A DNA stretch of 64,000 nucleotides from Paracraurococcus ruber (GTDB lineage Bacteria > Pseudomonadota > Alphaproteobacteria > Acetobacterales > Acetobacteraceae), in contig NZ_SMOA01000007.1 of NCBI RefSeq assembly GCF_004353985.1, positions 1 through 64,000 of the forward strand, written 5' to 3'. Every line of letters begins with the position of its first letter. The first letter of the stretch is position 1. The position numbers were made by a program, and so were the translations under genes. The notes under the pieces were generated by a model. The model had not been told where the DNA came from, did no database searches, and saw only the letters and a program-made list of their open reading frames with translations. Shown one piece after another: positions 17,653 to 26,054 of the stretch.

Positions 17653-18180
17653 TCACGCCCGGGCCTTCGCCTTCAGTTCCTTGGCCAGCTTGCGCAGCAG
17701 CATGTTGCGCTTCAGCGCGCTGATGTGGTCCACGAAGAGCACGCCATCGAGGTGGTCGTATTCGTGCTGCAGGCAGGTGGCGAGGAGGCCGTCGGCCTCG
17801 ATCTCCTTCCGCGCGCCGGTCAGGTCCTGGTACCGCACCTTCACGCGGGCGGGGCGGGTGACATCGGCATACTGGCCGGGCAGGGAAAGGCAGCCCTCCT
17901 CCCGCACCGCCAGTTCCTCCGAGACCGCGACGATCTCCGGGTTCACCAGCACCATCGGGTCCCGCGCCTCCTCCTTCTGGAGGTCGACGACGAACATCCG
18001 CAGCAGGCTGCCGACCTGCGGCGCCGCCAGGCCGATGCCCGGGGCCTTGTACATCGCGTCCAGCATGCGCGGGGCGAGGGCCCGGACCGCGTCCGCGTCC
18101 CCCGGGCCGACCGGGCGGGCTTTCTGCCGCAGCCGGGCATCGGGCACGAGGAGGATGGGCAGCGTCTCGGCATCGGACAT
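17653..18180 (-). CDS. def: peptide deformylase
   Basis: Metalloenzyme (175 aa) that removes the formyl group from nascent proteins. All three signature motifs are present: GIGLAAPQ (48-55), EEGCLS (94-99, metal ligand Cys97) and QHEYDH (138-143, His139, Glu140, His143). ATG at 18178-18180. First gene of the def-fmt-truA set and divergent from the Hsp20 gene. Confidence 0.96.
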   Translation of the reverse strand: MSDAETLPILLVPDARLRQKARPVGPGDADAVRALAPRMLDAMYKAPGIGLAAPQVGSLLRMFVVDLQKEEARDPMVLVNPEIVAVSEELAVREEGCLSLPGQYADVTRPARVKVRYQDLTGARKEIEADGLLATCLQHEYDHLDGVLFVDHISALKRNMLLRKLAKELKAKARA

Positions 18181-18249
18181 GGCGGGCCGGAGGTAGCCCC
18201 TGCGTGACCCCCTTGCAACGGCCGCGTCCGGCGACAACCTCTCCAGCGT

Positions 18250-18304
18250 GGCCGGGTGCTTCGGGCCTGGCCGCCCGCTTCGCTCCGTTCTGGGGAGGCT
18301 CGTC
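18250..18304 (+). promoter_or_regulatory. ROSE-like RNA thermosensor in the Hsp20 leader
   Basis: Two consecutive hairpins precede the Hsp20 ATG. The first pairs 18250-18257 with 18265-18272. The second is ROSE-like: a UCGCU motif (18280-18284) lies just before the Shine-Dalgarno GGGGAGG (18292-18298); CUCC (283-286) can pair with GGAG (294-297), leaving G282 bulged and C281 to pair with G298, followed by pyrimidine mismatches, as in known ROSE elements. Such leaders control small heat-shock genes in alphaproteobacteria. A CTTG (18212-18215) could be part of a heat-shock -35, but no good -10 is seen. Confidence 0.5.
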
Positions 18305-18790
18305 ATGTCACGCCCGTCGGTCTTCGGTTCGCCGCTCTTCCTCGGCTTCGACCATCTCGAGCAGATGCTCGACCGAGTCGCCAAGAATGCCGACGGCTAC
18401 CCCCCCTACAACATCGAGCAGACGGCCGAGGCACGGCTGCGCATCACCCTGGCCGTCGCCGGCTTCGCGATGGACGACCTGCAGATCACGCAGGAGGACA
18501 ACCAGCTGGTGATCCGCGGCCGGCAGAAGGACGACAGCGACGGCCGCATCTTCCTGCACCGGGGGATCGCGGCCCGGCAATTCCAGCGCGCCTTCGTGCT
18601 GGCCGAGGGGATCGAGGTGGAGGGGGCCTGGCTCGACAACGGCCTCCTGCACGTGGATCTCCGGCGGCCGCAGCCGGAGGTGCGGGTGAAGACCATCCCG
18701 ATCGGCGGCGGCCATGCCACGCCGGCCTCGGCCAAGGTCAACGGGGCCGCACGGTCCGTTGTGGATGGGCGTGCCGCGCGGGGGGAATGA
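18305..18790 (+). CDS. Hsp20/alpha-crystallin family small heat-shock protein
   Basis: ATP-independent holdase chaperone, 161 aa. N-terminal arm, alpha-crystallin domain (about 36-130) with PYNIEQTAEARLRITLAVAG and GLLHVDLRRPQPEVRVKTI, and the C-terminal IPI anchor (about 131-133) used for oligomerisation. ATG at 18305 has GGGGAGG six bases upstream; that site lies inside a ROSE-like hairpin, so temperature-controlled translation is expected. The next gene is DUF1150, a frequent partner of IbpA-type Hsp20 in this class. Confidence 0.92.
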   Translation: MSRPSVFGSPLFLGFDHLEQMLDRVAKNADGYPPYNIEQTAEARLRITLAVAGFAMDDLQITQEDNQLVIRGRQKDDSDGRIFLHRGIAARQFQRAFVLAEGIEVEGAWLDNGLLHVDLRRPQPEVRVKTIPIGGGHATPASAKVNGAARSVVDGRAARGE

Positions 18791-18917
18791 CCCGCCCCGC
18801 AGGGTGCCCCGAACAAGCCGGAGCGGCGGGGCGAACCCGGCGGCCCATACGGCGCTTGGTTCTCTCCGTGGCTCCAGACCGCATGGGCTTCGGCCATGCC
18901 GGAAGGAGACTTGAGCG

Positions 18918-19157
18918 ATGAAGAACAGCAATTCCGCCCACACTGCCACCCAGGGGCCCGAGAGGGCCATGCCGGCCGCCGACTGGGCCCGCTTCGGCGT
19001 GGAACAGATCGCCTATATCCGCCCCGTGGTGGTGAACGGGGTGCATGCCATGGCGATCCATGCCGCGGACGGCACGCCGATCGGCGCCGCCCCGACTGCC
19101 GACCTGGCGATCGCCGCCATCCTGCAGCACGAGATGGCCCCGGTCCGCGTGCACTGA
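18918..19157 (+). CDS. DUF1150 family protein
   Basis: Short cytoplasmic protein (79 aa) resembling the alphaproteobacterial DUF1150 family, with the conserved FGVEQIAYIRPVVVNG stretch and a helix near the C-terminus containing DLAIAAILQHEMAPVRVH. Good ribosome-binding site GGAAGGAG upstream. It lies 127 nt after Hsp20 on the same strand, so probably the same heat-shock regulon. Biochemical role unknown. Confidence 0.85.
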   Translation: MKNSNSAHTATQGPERAMPAADWARFGVEQIAYIRPVVVNGVHAMAIHAADGTPIGAAPTADLAIAAILQHEMAPVRVH

Positions 19158-19162
19158 GACCG

Positions 19163-19209
19163 GGCAGGGCGGGTAGCGGGAGGGGGGCGGAACGCCGCCC
19201 CAACCTGCC
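19163..19209. terminator. bidirectional terminator between DUF1150 and the amidohydrolase
   Basis: Perfect inner stem GGGGCGG (19184-19190), loop AACG, CCGCCCC (19195-19201), inside a further outer pair GGCAGG (19163-19168) / CCTGCC (19204-19209). It lies between convergent genes. There is no U-tract. Confidence 0.5.
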
Positions 19210-19251
19210 GCCCCGACCGGCCGGGGGGGATCCCGTGGCTGGCGCCGCCGG

Positions 19252-20631
19252 TCAGGGCGCGAAGCCGGCCGGCCGCGGCAGGTCCGGCCGCTCGGCAAAG
19301 AGCCGTGACCAGGCGGCGCGGGCGATCCGGTCGGCCGCGCCGATGATCGCCGGCTCGTCCATGGTCAGCACCCGGCCGTCCCGCATCACCCAGCGCCCGT
19401 CCACCATCACGCCGTCCACGTCGCCGGCCTGGCCCTGGTGGACGAAGGCCGAGACGATGCGCAGCCGCGGCACCAGATGGGCCCGGTCCGTCCGCACCAG
19501 GATCAGGTCGGCCTTGTTGCCGGGCGCCAGCCAGCCGCCATCCGGCATGCCCATGGCGGCGTAGCCGTTGCGCGTGGCCCAGCGCAGCGCCTCCTCCGGC
19601 GCCGGGTCGCGGCCATCCTCCCGCCGGATGCGCTCCATGAAGAGGCCGGTGCGCATCGCCTCCACCATGTCCTCCGCCATGTTGTCGGTGCCGATCCCGA
19701 TCCGGCAGCCCGCCGCCTGCAGCACCGAAATGCGCGGCGACAGGCCGCGGCGGGCGGCGATGGCCGGGTTGAAGGACACCTGCGCGCCGGCCCGGCCGAG
19801 GATTTTCTCCTCCACCGCCGCCATGCAGCGACAATGGGCGCAGATCAGCCGGTGGTGCAGGAAGCCGCTCTCGGCCAGGTATTCGGTGGGCAGCATCCCG
19901 CGATGCGCCTGCACCGCCGCCACCTCACCCCAGATCTGGTTCAGGTGGATGGTGGCGGGGGCGTCCAGCCGATCGCGCAGGTCGGCCAGGCGGCGCAGCA
20001 GCCCGGGTGAGCACATGTCCGGCGCCCAGGCGGAGACGCCGACGCGGATGCGCCCCTCCGCCTTGCCGTCCCAGGCGGCGTGCAGCGCCGCGATGCGGCC
20101 CAGGCTGCGCTCGGCCAGCGCCTCGGACGCCGCGAAGGGGGAGGGATCGCCGATATCGGCGCCGGTCCGGTCCCAGGCCCGTTCGGTCAGCAGCATGCGC
20201 AGGCCGGTCGCCGCCATGGCGGGGGCGTGGCGGGCGAGGTCGGCGCCATCCTCCAGCAGGGCGGTGGTGCCGCTGCGGATCGCCTCCAGCGCGCCGAGCT
20301 GGCACATCACCACATGCTCCTCCGCCGACAGGGCGGGCAGGGGCAGGGGCGACAGGCCGCCGCAGAAGGGCGGCCTGTGCGGCGGCGAGAGATCCTCGAA
20401 GACGCCGCGCGCCAGAGTCATGCCGAGATGGGTGTGCAGATTGGCGAAGCCCGGCAGCACGGCGCGGTCGCGCCCGTCGATGGCCTCGGCCTGGGGGAAG
20501 CGGGCGCGCAGGTCTGCCGTGGGGCCGAGCGCGGCGATGCGGCCATCCTCGATGGCGATGGCGGCGTCGTGCAGCACCGCATCGGCATCGTCGGCGGTGA
20601 CGATGGTGGTGCCCTGGATGAGGATGGTCAT
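19252..20631 (-). CDS. amidohydrolase family protein (ATZ/TRZ-like metal-dependent deaminase or hydrolase)
   Basis: Cytosolic metal-dependent hydrolase of 459 aa from the subtype containing atrazine chlorohydrolase, guanine deaminase and cytosine-type deaminases. N-terminal small beta domain, then HTH in GFANLHTHLG (metal pair), LNQIWGE with the catalytic Glu, CAHCRCM and GIGTDN with the metal Asp. The ATG at 20629-20631 begins the family-typical MTILIQGTTIVTAD; upstream sequence is repeat-rich. The substrate is not predictable; a purine, pterin or triazine-like ring is usual. It stands alone between convergent DUF1150 and the hpf/rpoN group. Confidence 0.82.
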   Translation of the reverse strand: MTILIQGTTIVTADDADAVLHDAAIAIEDGRIAALGPTADLRARFPQAEAIDGRDRAVLPGFANLHTHLGMTLARGVFEDLSPPHRPPFCGGLSPLPLPALSAEEHVVMCQLGALEAIRSGTTALLEDGADLARHAPAMAATGLRMLLTERAWDRTGADIGDPSPFAASEALAERSLGRIAALHAAWDGKAEGRIRVGVSAWAPDMCSPGLLRRLADLRDRLDAPATIHLNQIWGEVAAVQAHRGMLPTEYLAESGFLHHRLICAHCRCMAAVEEKILGRAGAQVSFNPAIAARRGLSPRISVLQAAGCRIGIGTDNMAEDMVEAMRTGLFMERIRREDGRDPAPEEALRWATRNGYAAMGMPDGGWLAPGNKADLILVRTDRAHLVPRLRIVSAFVHQGQAGDVDGVMVDGRWVMRDGRVLTMDEPAIIGAADRIARAAWSRLFAERPDLPRPAGFAP

Positions 20632-20733
20632 GCTGCCCTCCCGCGCCGCTGCGCGGATGGGAGCAGGCGATGCCGCCGCAGGCAAGCTTTCGGCCGGGAC
20701 GCGCCCCGGTGCCCGTTGCCGGCAGGGGCGGGT

Positions 20734-20765
20734 CATCCCGGCCAGCATGGATGCCGACCGGGATG
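20734..20765 (-). repeat. REP-like intergenic repeat, copy A2a (core only)
   Basis: Arms CATCCCGGCCAGCAT and ATGCCGACCGGGATG around GG. Relative to the other cores, G has become C at position 4 of the left arm and C has become G at the matching position of the right arm, so pairing is kept. The accessory module seen in A1 and A2b is absent. Confidence 0.7.
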
Positions 20766-20865
20766 GCGTCTCGCCGCCGGTGCAGCCGCCAGACCCGCGG
20801 GGCACCGCGCCGGCCTGCGCGCGTGCTGCCCGGCCGCAGGATCCAGGATGCCCGCGTCCGGGTCG

Positions 20866-20931
20866 CATGCCGGCCAGCATGGATGCTGACCGGCATGATC
20901 ATCGGGTTTGGCGCGCAGGCGCCACGCCAAC
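20866..20931 (-). repeat. REP-like intergenic repeat, copy A2b
   Basis: Core arms CATGCCGGCCAGCAT (20866-20880) and ATGCTGACCGGCATG (20883-20897) pair at 14 of 15 positions. The accessory module 20898-20931 (itself a TTGGCG/CGCCAA dyad on the minus strand) matches A1 at 31 of 34 bases. It is in opposite orientation to A1 and 13 kb away. Confidence 0.75.
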
Positions 20932-21085
20932 CCTACGCACCGGCATCGCGCGTGATCGGCATCGGTGCCGGGCCCTGCCCAACCGCCGCGGCGCGCGCTG
21001 CGGGAAGCCGGCCTGCGAGGGCCGGGACCGACCAACAAGGCAATCCCGGCGCGGCACAGCGCGCCCGGTGCCGCGACGTCGGCGG

Positions 21086-21685
21086 CTATGCCGCCGGCGC
21101 GTCGATCCAGCCGATGCAGCCATCCGGCCGCCGGTACACCACGTTCAGCGCGCCGGAGCCGCTGTTGCGGAACATCAGCACCGGCTGATGCGTGAGGTCG
21201 AGGCGCATCACCGCCTCCCCCACCGTCAGCCGGGCGATCTCGGTCGGCTGCTCGGCCACCACCACGCCGTGGTCCGGCTTGGCCGCCTCGGCCGGCAGGT
21301 CCTCTGTCTCCTCCTCGTGCTGCAGCACGTATTGCGTGGCCGTCTCCGCCTCGGCCTCGCGCGGCTCCGCCATGCTGCGCGCATGGTCGTTCACCCGGCG
21401 GCGGTAGCGGCGCAGGCGCTTCGCCACATGCTCCGCCGCCACCTCGAAGGCGCGGTGCGCATCGGCGCCTTCGCCTTCGCCCCGCATGAACAGGTTGCGG
21501 CCGGCCTTGAGGTTGATGTCGCAGGCGAAGGCGCCGGCCTTGCCCTTCACGTCGCGGCGGAAGGTGACGTTCGCTTCCAGCGCATGGTCGAAATACTTGC
21601 GCGTGATGGCGGCGAGGCCTTCGCGGACATGGGTCTGCAGCGCTTCCCCGGTCTCGACCTGCTTGCCGGCGACGGTGACATGCAT
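21086..21685 (-). CDS. hpf: ribosome hibernation promoting factor, long form
   Basis: HPF/RaiA family protein (199 aa) that binds 30S subunits and drives 100S dimer formation in starved cells. N-terminal S30AE fold MHVTVAGKQVETGEALQ through VAEHVAKRLRRYRRR (about 1-100), an acidic linker, and the C-terminal dimerisation domain (about 145-199, with VLMFRNSGSGALNVVYRR), so it is the long type. ATG at 21683-21685 with AGGAGGG upstream; the longer open frame is rejected. It follows rpoN by 144 nt, the common rpoN-hpf order. Confidence 0.93.
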   Translation of the reverse strand: MHVTVAGKQVETGEALQTHVREGLAAITRKYFDHALEANVTFRRDVKGKAGAFACDINLKAGRNLFMRGEGEGADAHRAFEVAAEHVAKRLRRYRRRVNDHARSMAEPREAEAETATQYVLQHEEETEDLPAEAAKPDHGVVVAEQPTEIARLTVGEAVMRLDLTHQPVLMFRNSGSGALNVVYRRPDGCIGWIDAPAA

Positions 21686-21829
21686 GGGGGCGAACCCTCC
21701 TTCTCCCTGGGGCGGGAAAGGGACGCCCGGCGGGGCAAGCGGCGACGCGGATGGTTCGCAACTTGGACCATCGCGCCCCGTATGCATGCCGTCCGGCGAC
21801 GCGGGTGGCCCGGCCGCCGGCCGGCAGGA

Positions 21830-23311
21830 TCAGGCCGGGACGGCCTTCTCCCTCTTGCGCTGCACGGAAGATGGGATGCGCAGCGCCTCCCGGTATTTGG
21901 CCACGGTTCGGCGGGCGATGTCCACGCCTTCCGCGCGCAGCCGCTCGACGATCGCATCGTCGGACAGCACGGCCTCCGGGTCCTCGGCCGCGATCATCGC
22001 CTTGATCCGCCAGCGCACCGCCTCGGCGCTGTGCTGCTCCCCGCCATGGGTGCCGGAGATGGCGGTGGTGAAGAAATACTTGAGCTCGAAGGTGCCGCGC
22101 GGCGTCGCGATGTACTTGTTGGCGGTGACGCGGCTCACCGTGCTCTCGTGCATCTGCACCTCCTCGGCGATGTCGCGGAGGATGAGCGGGCGCAGATGCT
22201 CGACGCCATGGCGGAAGAAGGCGTCCTGCCGGCGCACGATCTCCTGCGCCACCTTGATGATGGTGCTGGCGCGCTGCTCCAGGCTCTTCAGCAGCCAGTT
22301 GGCGCTCTGCAGGCGCTCGGCCAGGAAAACCTTGTCGTCCTTGCTGCGGGCGCCGACCTGGCAGCGGGCGTAGAAGCCGCGGTTGACCAGCACGCGCGGC
22401 ATGGTCTCCGGGTTCAGCTCCAGGATCCAGCCGCCATCCTCGGCCCGGCGCATCAGCACGTCCGGCACCACGGCGGGCGCCGGCGGCATGTCGAAGCTCG
22501 CGCCCGGCTTCGGGTCCAGGCGCTTCAGCTCGGCGATCATCTCCGTCAGGTCTTCTGCATCGACGCCGCAGACCTGCATCAGCCCGGCCCGGTCGCGCCG
22601 CGCCAGCAGGTCGAGGTTGTCGAGCAGGGCCTGCATCGCCGGGTCCAGCCGGTTCTGCTCGGCCAGCTGCACCGCCAGGCATTCCGCCAGGGTGCGGCAG
22701 AACATCCCCACCGGCTCGAAGCGCTGCAGCCGGGCGCGCACGGCGGCGACCCGCGCCACCTCGCAGCCCATCGCCTGGGCGATGACCGAATCCTCCACCG
22801 CCAGCCGCCCGGCCGGATCGACCAGCGCGACCATCTGCGCCGCGATCAGCCGGTCGCGCAGGTCGCTGAAGCCCAGCCGCACCTGCTCGCCCAGCTGCTC
22901 CCGCAGGGACCGGCCGCCGGCGGCCAGGTCCTCGACGCCCGAGAGATCCTCGGCGAAGTCGGCGCGGCCGCCGCGGCCATAGGGCGATTCATAGCCGCCG
23001 CCGTCATAGACATTGTCCCAGTCGGCATCGAGCGGCGCGGCGCCGTCGGTCGGCAGCGCATCCGACACCGCCGCCGCATGCGCATCCGGCAGGTCGGGCG
23101 CCGCCGGCAGCGGGTCCACCCGGTGGCCGTCATCCGGCCCGGGCGTCGCCCGCTCGTCCCGCTCCAGCAGCGGGTTGCGCTCAAGCTCCTCCTCGACGAA
23201 GGCGGTGACCTCCATGTTGCTCGACTGCAGCAGCTTGATGGCCTGCCGCAATTGCGGCGTCATCACCAGCGACTGGGACTGCCTGAGATCGAGACGTGGA
23301 GCGAGGGTCAC
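21830..23311 (-). CDS. rpoN: RNA polymerase sigma-54 factor
   Basis: Sigma-54 (493 aa), needed for nitrogen, motility and other enhancer-dependent promoters. Region I with LDLRQSQSLVMTPQLRQAI at the N-terminus, an acidic Asp/Pro/Ala-rich region II (about 50-105), the core-binding region and the RpoN box ARRTVAKYREAL (about 466-477). Length is normal. Upstream on the same strand is lptB, downstream hpf: the conserved lptC-lptA-lptB-rpoN-hpf arrangement. Confidence 0.96.
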   Translation of the reverse strand: MTLAPRLDLRQSQSLVMTPQLRQAIKLLQSSNMEVTAFVEEELERNPLLERDERATPGPDDGHRVDPLPAAPDLPDAHAAAVSDALPTDGAAPLDADWDNVYDGGGYESPYGRGGRADFAEDLSGVEDLAAGGRSLREQLGEQVRLGFSDLRDRLIAAQMVALVDPAGRLAVEDSVIAQAMGCEVARVAAVRARLQRFEPVGMFCRTLAECLAVQLAEQNRLDPAMQALLDNLDLLARRDRAGLMQVCGVDAEDLTEMIAELKRLDPKPGASFDMPPAPAVVPDVLMRRAEDGGWILELNPETMPRVLVNRGFYARCQVGARSKDDKVFLAERLQSANWLLKSLEQRASTIIKVAQEIVRRQDAFFRHGVEHLRPLILRDIAEEVQMHESTVSRVTANKYIATPRGTFELKYFFTTAISGTHGGEQHSAEAVRWRIKAMIAAEDPEAVLSDDAIVERLRAEGVDIARRTVAKYREALRIPSSVQRKREKAVPA

Positions 23312-23392
23312 GGGCCTACCGCCGGGTGCCGATGCGCCACACTATCGCGGCGCACCGGGCGGTGTGGGCGCCCCCGGTGCCTCCATCCCTGG

Positions 23393-24160
23393 TCATAGGC
23401 TGAACCGCTCGCCCAGATAGACCCGCCGCACGCCCTCATGCGCCACGATGTCGCGCGGCGCGCCTTCCATCAGCACCTGCCCGTCATGCAGGATGTAGGC
23501 GCGGTCGATGATCTCCAGCGTCTCGCGCACATTGTGGTCGGTGATCAGCACGCCGATCCCACGGTCCTTCAGGTGCTTCACGAGGTCCCGGATCTCCCCG
23601 ACCGCGATCGGGTCGATGCCGGCCAGAGGTTCGTCGAGAAGGATGTAGGAAGGGTGAGTGGCGAGCGCCCGGGCGATCTCGCAGCGCCGCCGCTCCCCGC
23701 CCGACAGCGCCAGGGCCGGGGCGCGGCGGAGATGGGCGATGCCGAATTCGGCCAGCAGCGCGTCCAGCATCTGCTCCCGCCGGTCGCGCACCGGCTCCAC
23801 CACCTCCAGCGCGGCGCGGATGTTGTCCTCCACCGACAGGCCGCGGAAGATCGACGCCTCCTGCGGCAGGTAGCCGAGGCCGAGGCGGGCGCGGCGGTAC
23901 ATCGGCAGGCGGGTGACGTCATGGCCGTCCATGACCACCTGTCCCTCATCCGGCTGCACCAGGCCGGTGATCATGTAGAAGGTGGTGGTCTTGCCGGCGC
24001 CATTGGGGCCGAGCAGCCCCACCGCCTCGCCCCGCTTCAGGTTGATCGAGACGTTCCGCACCACCGGCCGCTTGCGGTAGCGCTTGCCGAGGCCGTGCGC
24101 GGCCAGCCCGCCCTCGCCCGGGACGGCGCGCAGCATCGGGGCGGGAAAGGCCTCGTTCAC
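23393..24160 (-). CDS. lptB: LPS export ABC transporter ATP-binding protein
   Basis: ATPase of the LptB2FG complex that powers lipopolysaccharide extraction from the inner membrane (255 aa). Walker A GPNGAGKT (51-58), Q-loop in LGYLPQEASIFRGLSVEDN, signature LSGGERRR, Walker B ILLDEP and the H-loop in ITDHNVRET. ATG overlaps the lptA stop by 4 nt. Confidence 0.95.
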   Translation of the reverse strand: MNEAFPAPMLRAVPGEGGLAAHGLGKRYRKRPVVRNVSINLKRGEAVGLLGPNGAGKTTTFYMITGLVQPDEGQVVMDGHDVTRLPMYRRARLGLGYLPQEASIFRGLSVEDNIRAALEVVEPVRDRREQMLDALLAEFGIAHLRRAPALALSGGERRRCEIARALATHPSYILLDEPLAGIDPIAVGEIRDLVKHLKDRGIGVLITDHNVRETLEIIDRAYILHDGQVLMEGAPRDIVAHEGVRRVYLGERFSL

Positions 24161-25152
24161 CGGCCGATCCTCACGCCGCCGGCGCCGGGCGCCGGCTGGG
24201 GCTGGCCTTGCCCCTGCCCCTGTCCCGGGGGCTGGCCCTGGCCAGGCTGGCCTTCCTGCTGCGGCACGATCAGCCCCTGCACGCGGGCGCCCGGGGCGGA
24301 GACCAGCCTGGCGACGCCCGTGCGCATGTTCACGATGGCCTCCCGGCCGTTGACCTGGTTGTCGCCGCGGGTGATGCGCACCTCCCCCAGCAGCCGGGCC
24401 ATGCCGGTCTGGGCGCTGTAGACGCCGCGATCGCCGCGCACGACCTCGGTCGGGGTGCGGATCTCCACATTGCCGTAGGCCTCGACCCGGTCCATGCGGC
24501 CGGCGCCGGGCGGCTCCCGCTCCCCCGGGGCGGCCACCGGGCGGGGCTGCGGCGGGGCGTTCGGCGTCCCCGGCCCTTCGAGGAAATAGGCGACCAGCGT
24601 ATCGGCCCGGATGCGGCGGTTCTCCGCCGGCTCCACCACCAGCGCCCCGCCGCGCGCCACCGCCATCCGCCGCTGCGACCAGTATTCCAGGCTGTCCCGG
24701 GCGGTGATGACCTGCTGCGGGGTGGTCAGCGACAGGTCGCGGCCGGTCAGCACCATCACCGCCTGGTCCACGTCATAGACCGCGCGGTCGCCCTTCGCGG
24801 TGTCGGTGGCGGTGCGGATGGTGACGCGGCCCTCCGCCTCCAGCCGCCAGATCTCGTTGCTGCCGCCCGGGCTGGCATCGGCCGGGGCGGCGGCGGGCTG
24901 GGTGGGGGACGCGGCGCCGCGGCCGCCGGCCGGGCGATAGCGGGCGAGCAGCCGGTCCGCATCCACCGTCACGCCGGCACGCACGGCGCGGGCATTGCCG
25001 CGGGCGATCACCACCTGCTCCGCCTGGCGCCATTCGATGCCGTCCTGCGCCGTCAGGTCCACCGGCCCGCCCTGCGACAGGTCGATGCCCTGCGCCGCGG
25101 CCGGGCCGGCCAGCGCCAGCAGGCCGAGGAGGAGGCGGCCGCGCCGGGTCAT
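24157..25152 (-). CDS. lptA: LPS transport periplasmic protein LptA
   Basis: OstA/LptA family periplasmic bridge for LPS. A signal peptide is evident (positive start, hydrophobic run, AAAQG cleavage near residue 21). Two beta-jellyroll-type OstA segments follow (about 25-170 and 215-290) separated by a Pro-rich linker. At 331 aa it is much longer than the 185-residue E. coli protein; part of the excess is a Gly/Gln/Pro-rich tail (about 293-331) of GQGQ-type repeats. Overlaps lptC and lptB by 4 nt each. Confidence 0.87.
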   Translation of the reverse strand: MTRRGRLLLGLLALAGPAAAQGIDLSQGGPVDLTAQDGIEWRQAEQVVIARGNARAVRAGVTVDADRLLARYRPAGGRGAASPTQPAAAPADASPGGSNEIWRLEAEGRVTIRTATDTAKGDRAVYDVDQAVMVLTGRDLSLTTPQQVITARDSLEYWSQRRMAVARGGALVVEPAENRRIRADTLVAYFLEGPGTPNAPPQPRPVAAPGEREPPGAGRMDRVEAYGNVEIRTPTEVVRGDRGVYSAQTGMARLLGEVRITRGDNQVNGREAIVNMRTGVARLVSAPGARVQGLIVPQQEGQPGQGQPPGQGQGQGQPQPAPGAGGVRIGR

Positions 25153-25778
25153 CGCCCGCCCTCCAGCACCGCATGCGACTGGCCGGTGAAGATCAGCACG
25201 GCGCCGCGGTCGCGCAGGCGGAAGCCCTGGGCGGTCAGCGTGCCGAAGCCGCCCTGCGCGGCCACCGGGGAATCCCCGCTGGCCGTGCCCTCGTTCAGCA
25301 GCACCTCGGCGGTCTCGGTCACGAACATGGTCCCGTTGTCGTGGTAGATCGTGACCTGGCCGGCCAGGTCGAGCCGGCCGGCGGCCTTGTCGTAGCGGCC
25401 GGTCCGGGACTGGATATAGATCCAGGCCCCGTCCTGCAGGAGGATGTCGCCGCGCGGCTCCTCGAGGTTCAGGATCTCCGCCGCGCCTTCCTGCTGGCCG
25501 GCCCGGGCGGTGATGGTGAAGGGGCGGTTCAGCTCGTCGACGCCCTGGTAGCGCGGGTTCACCACCCGCAGCGCCTCCGCCACCGGCTGGATGGTCCGGC
25601 GGAAGGACACGCGGGATCGCTCCTCGTTCCCCTCGATCTCCGGCCAGAACACCACGGCCGAGAGGAGGGCGAGGGCGAGCACCGGCAGCAGGCGCTTGGC
25701 CCAGGCGACCAGGAAGCGCCGCCGGGCCAGCTGCCCGCTGGTGGGCGCGCGCCGGCTGCGGGACGGTGCCGGCATCAT
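25149..25778 (-). CDS. lptC: LPS export ABC transporter periplasmic protein LptC
   Basis: Bitopic inner-membrane protein that passes LPS from LptB2FG to LptA. A basic N-terminus, one transmembrane helix (LLPVLALALLSAVVFWP, about 33-50) and an OstA-like periplasmic domain are visible. Start chosen at ATG 25776-25778 (209 aa, normal for LptC); the frame is open to a TTG at 25886 but that extension has no family resemblance. The ribosome-binding site is weak. First gene of lptC-lptA-lptB. Confidence 0.82.
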   Translation of the reverse strand: MMPAPSRSRRAPTSGQLARRRFLVAWAKRLLPVLALALLSAVVFWPEIEGNEERSRVSFRRTIQPVAEALRVVNPRYQGVDELNRPFTITARAGQQEGAAEILNLEEPRGDILLQDGAWIYIQSRTGRYDKAAGRLDLAGQVTIYHDNGTMFVTETAEVLLNEGTASGDSPVAAQGGFGTLTAQGFRLRDRGAVLIFTGQSHAVLEGGR

Positions 25779-25934
25779 CGCCCGGTCCGCCGGCGCGGCA
25801 CGCGCGGGGGCTGGGCGGATCGGCGAACGGTCCTGCTTCAAGGGCGGGCCCCAGGCCGGACGGAGCCGTCGCCGGGCCGAGGCCAACCCATCGGCCGGGG
25901 GATCGAAGGATGCGGGAAGCGGTGCACGCCGGGA

Positions 25935-25963
25935 TGTATGGGCCGCTGCCGCCCGGGGGTCAA
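25935..25963 (-). promoter_or_regulatory. candidate promoter of the lptC-lptA-lptB-rpoN group
   Basis: On the minus strand: TTGACC (25958-25963), 17-bp spacer, CATACA (25935-25940). The -35 is good and the -10 weak. The leader to the chosen lptC start would be about 150 nt. Confidence 0.35.
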
Positions 25964-26007
25964 CGCGTCCGGCCGGGCGTCAGACAAGAATCATGCCAAG
26001 GTGTGGC

Positions 26008-26030
26008 CGAACCGGTCGCCGGCCGGTTCG
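26008..26030 (-). terminator. hairpin downstream of ribonuclease D
   Basis: Perfect 8-bp stem CGAACCGG (26008-26015) / CCGGTTCG (26023-26030), 7-nt loop, 25 bp beyond the rnd stop. No U-run, so termination strength is unclear. Confidence 0.45.
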
Positions 26031-26054
26031 ATCCAGGACCATCCGCCCGCTGCC

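Larger units (their letters stand above)
20632..21085. other. 454-bp gene-free gap between amidohydrolase and hpf
   Basis: It holds two REP-like cores (20734-20765 and 20866-20897), the second with its accessory module up to 20931. The rest is GC-rich sequence with short imperfect dyads, such as GGCCTGCGAGGGCC near 21012. I see no reading frame with coding character and no clear promoter for the amidohydrolase. Confidence 0.6.

Noticed and set aside
7861-20931. CRISPR array
   Set aside because: The repeats are dispersed, palindromic and not regularly spaced, and no cas genes are present.
21740-21775. Possible sigma-54 promoter before hpf (TGGTCC then TTGCG)
   Set aside because: The GG and GC elements are separated by only 8 bases on the minus strand instead of the required 10.
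19568-23398. A 1276-codon plus-strand frame running across the amidohydrolase, hpf and rpoN
   Set aside because: It spans three well-identified minus-strand genes and their gaps; composition is antisense-like with no motifs.
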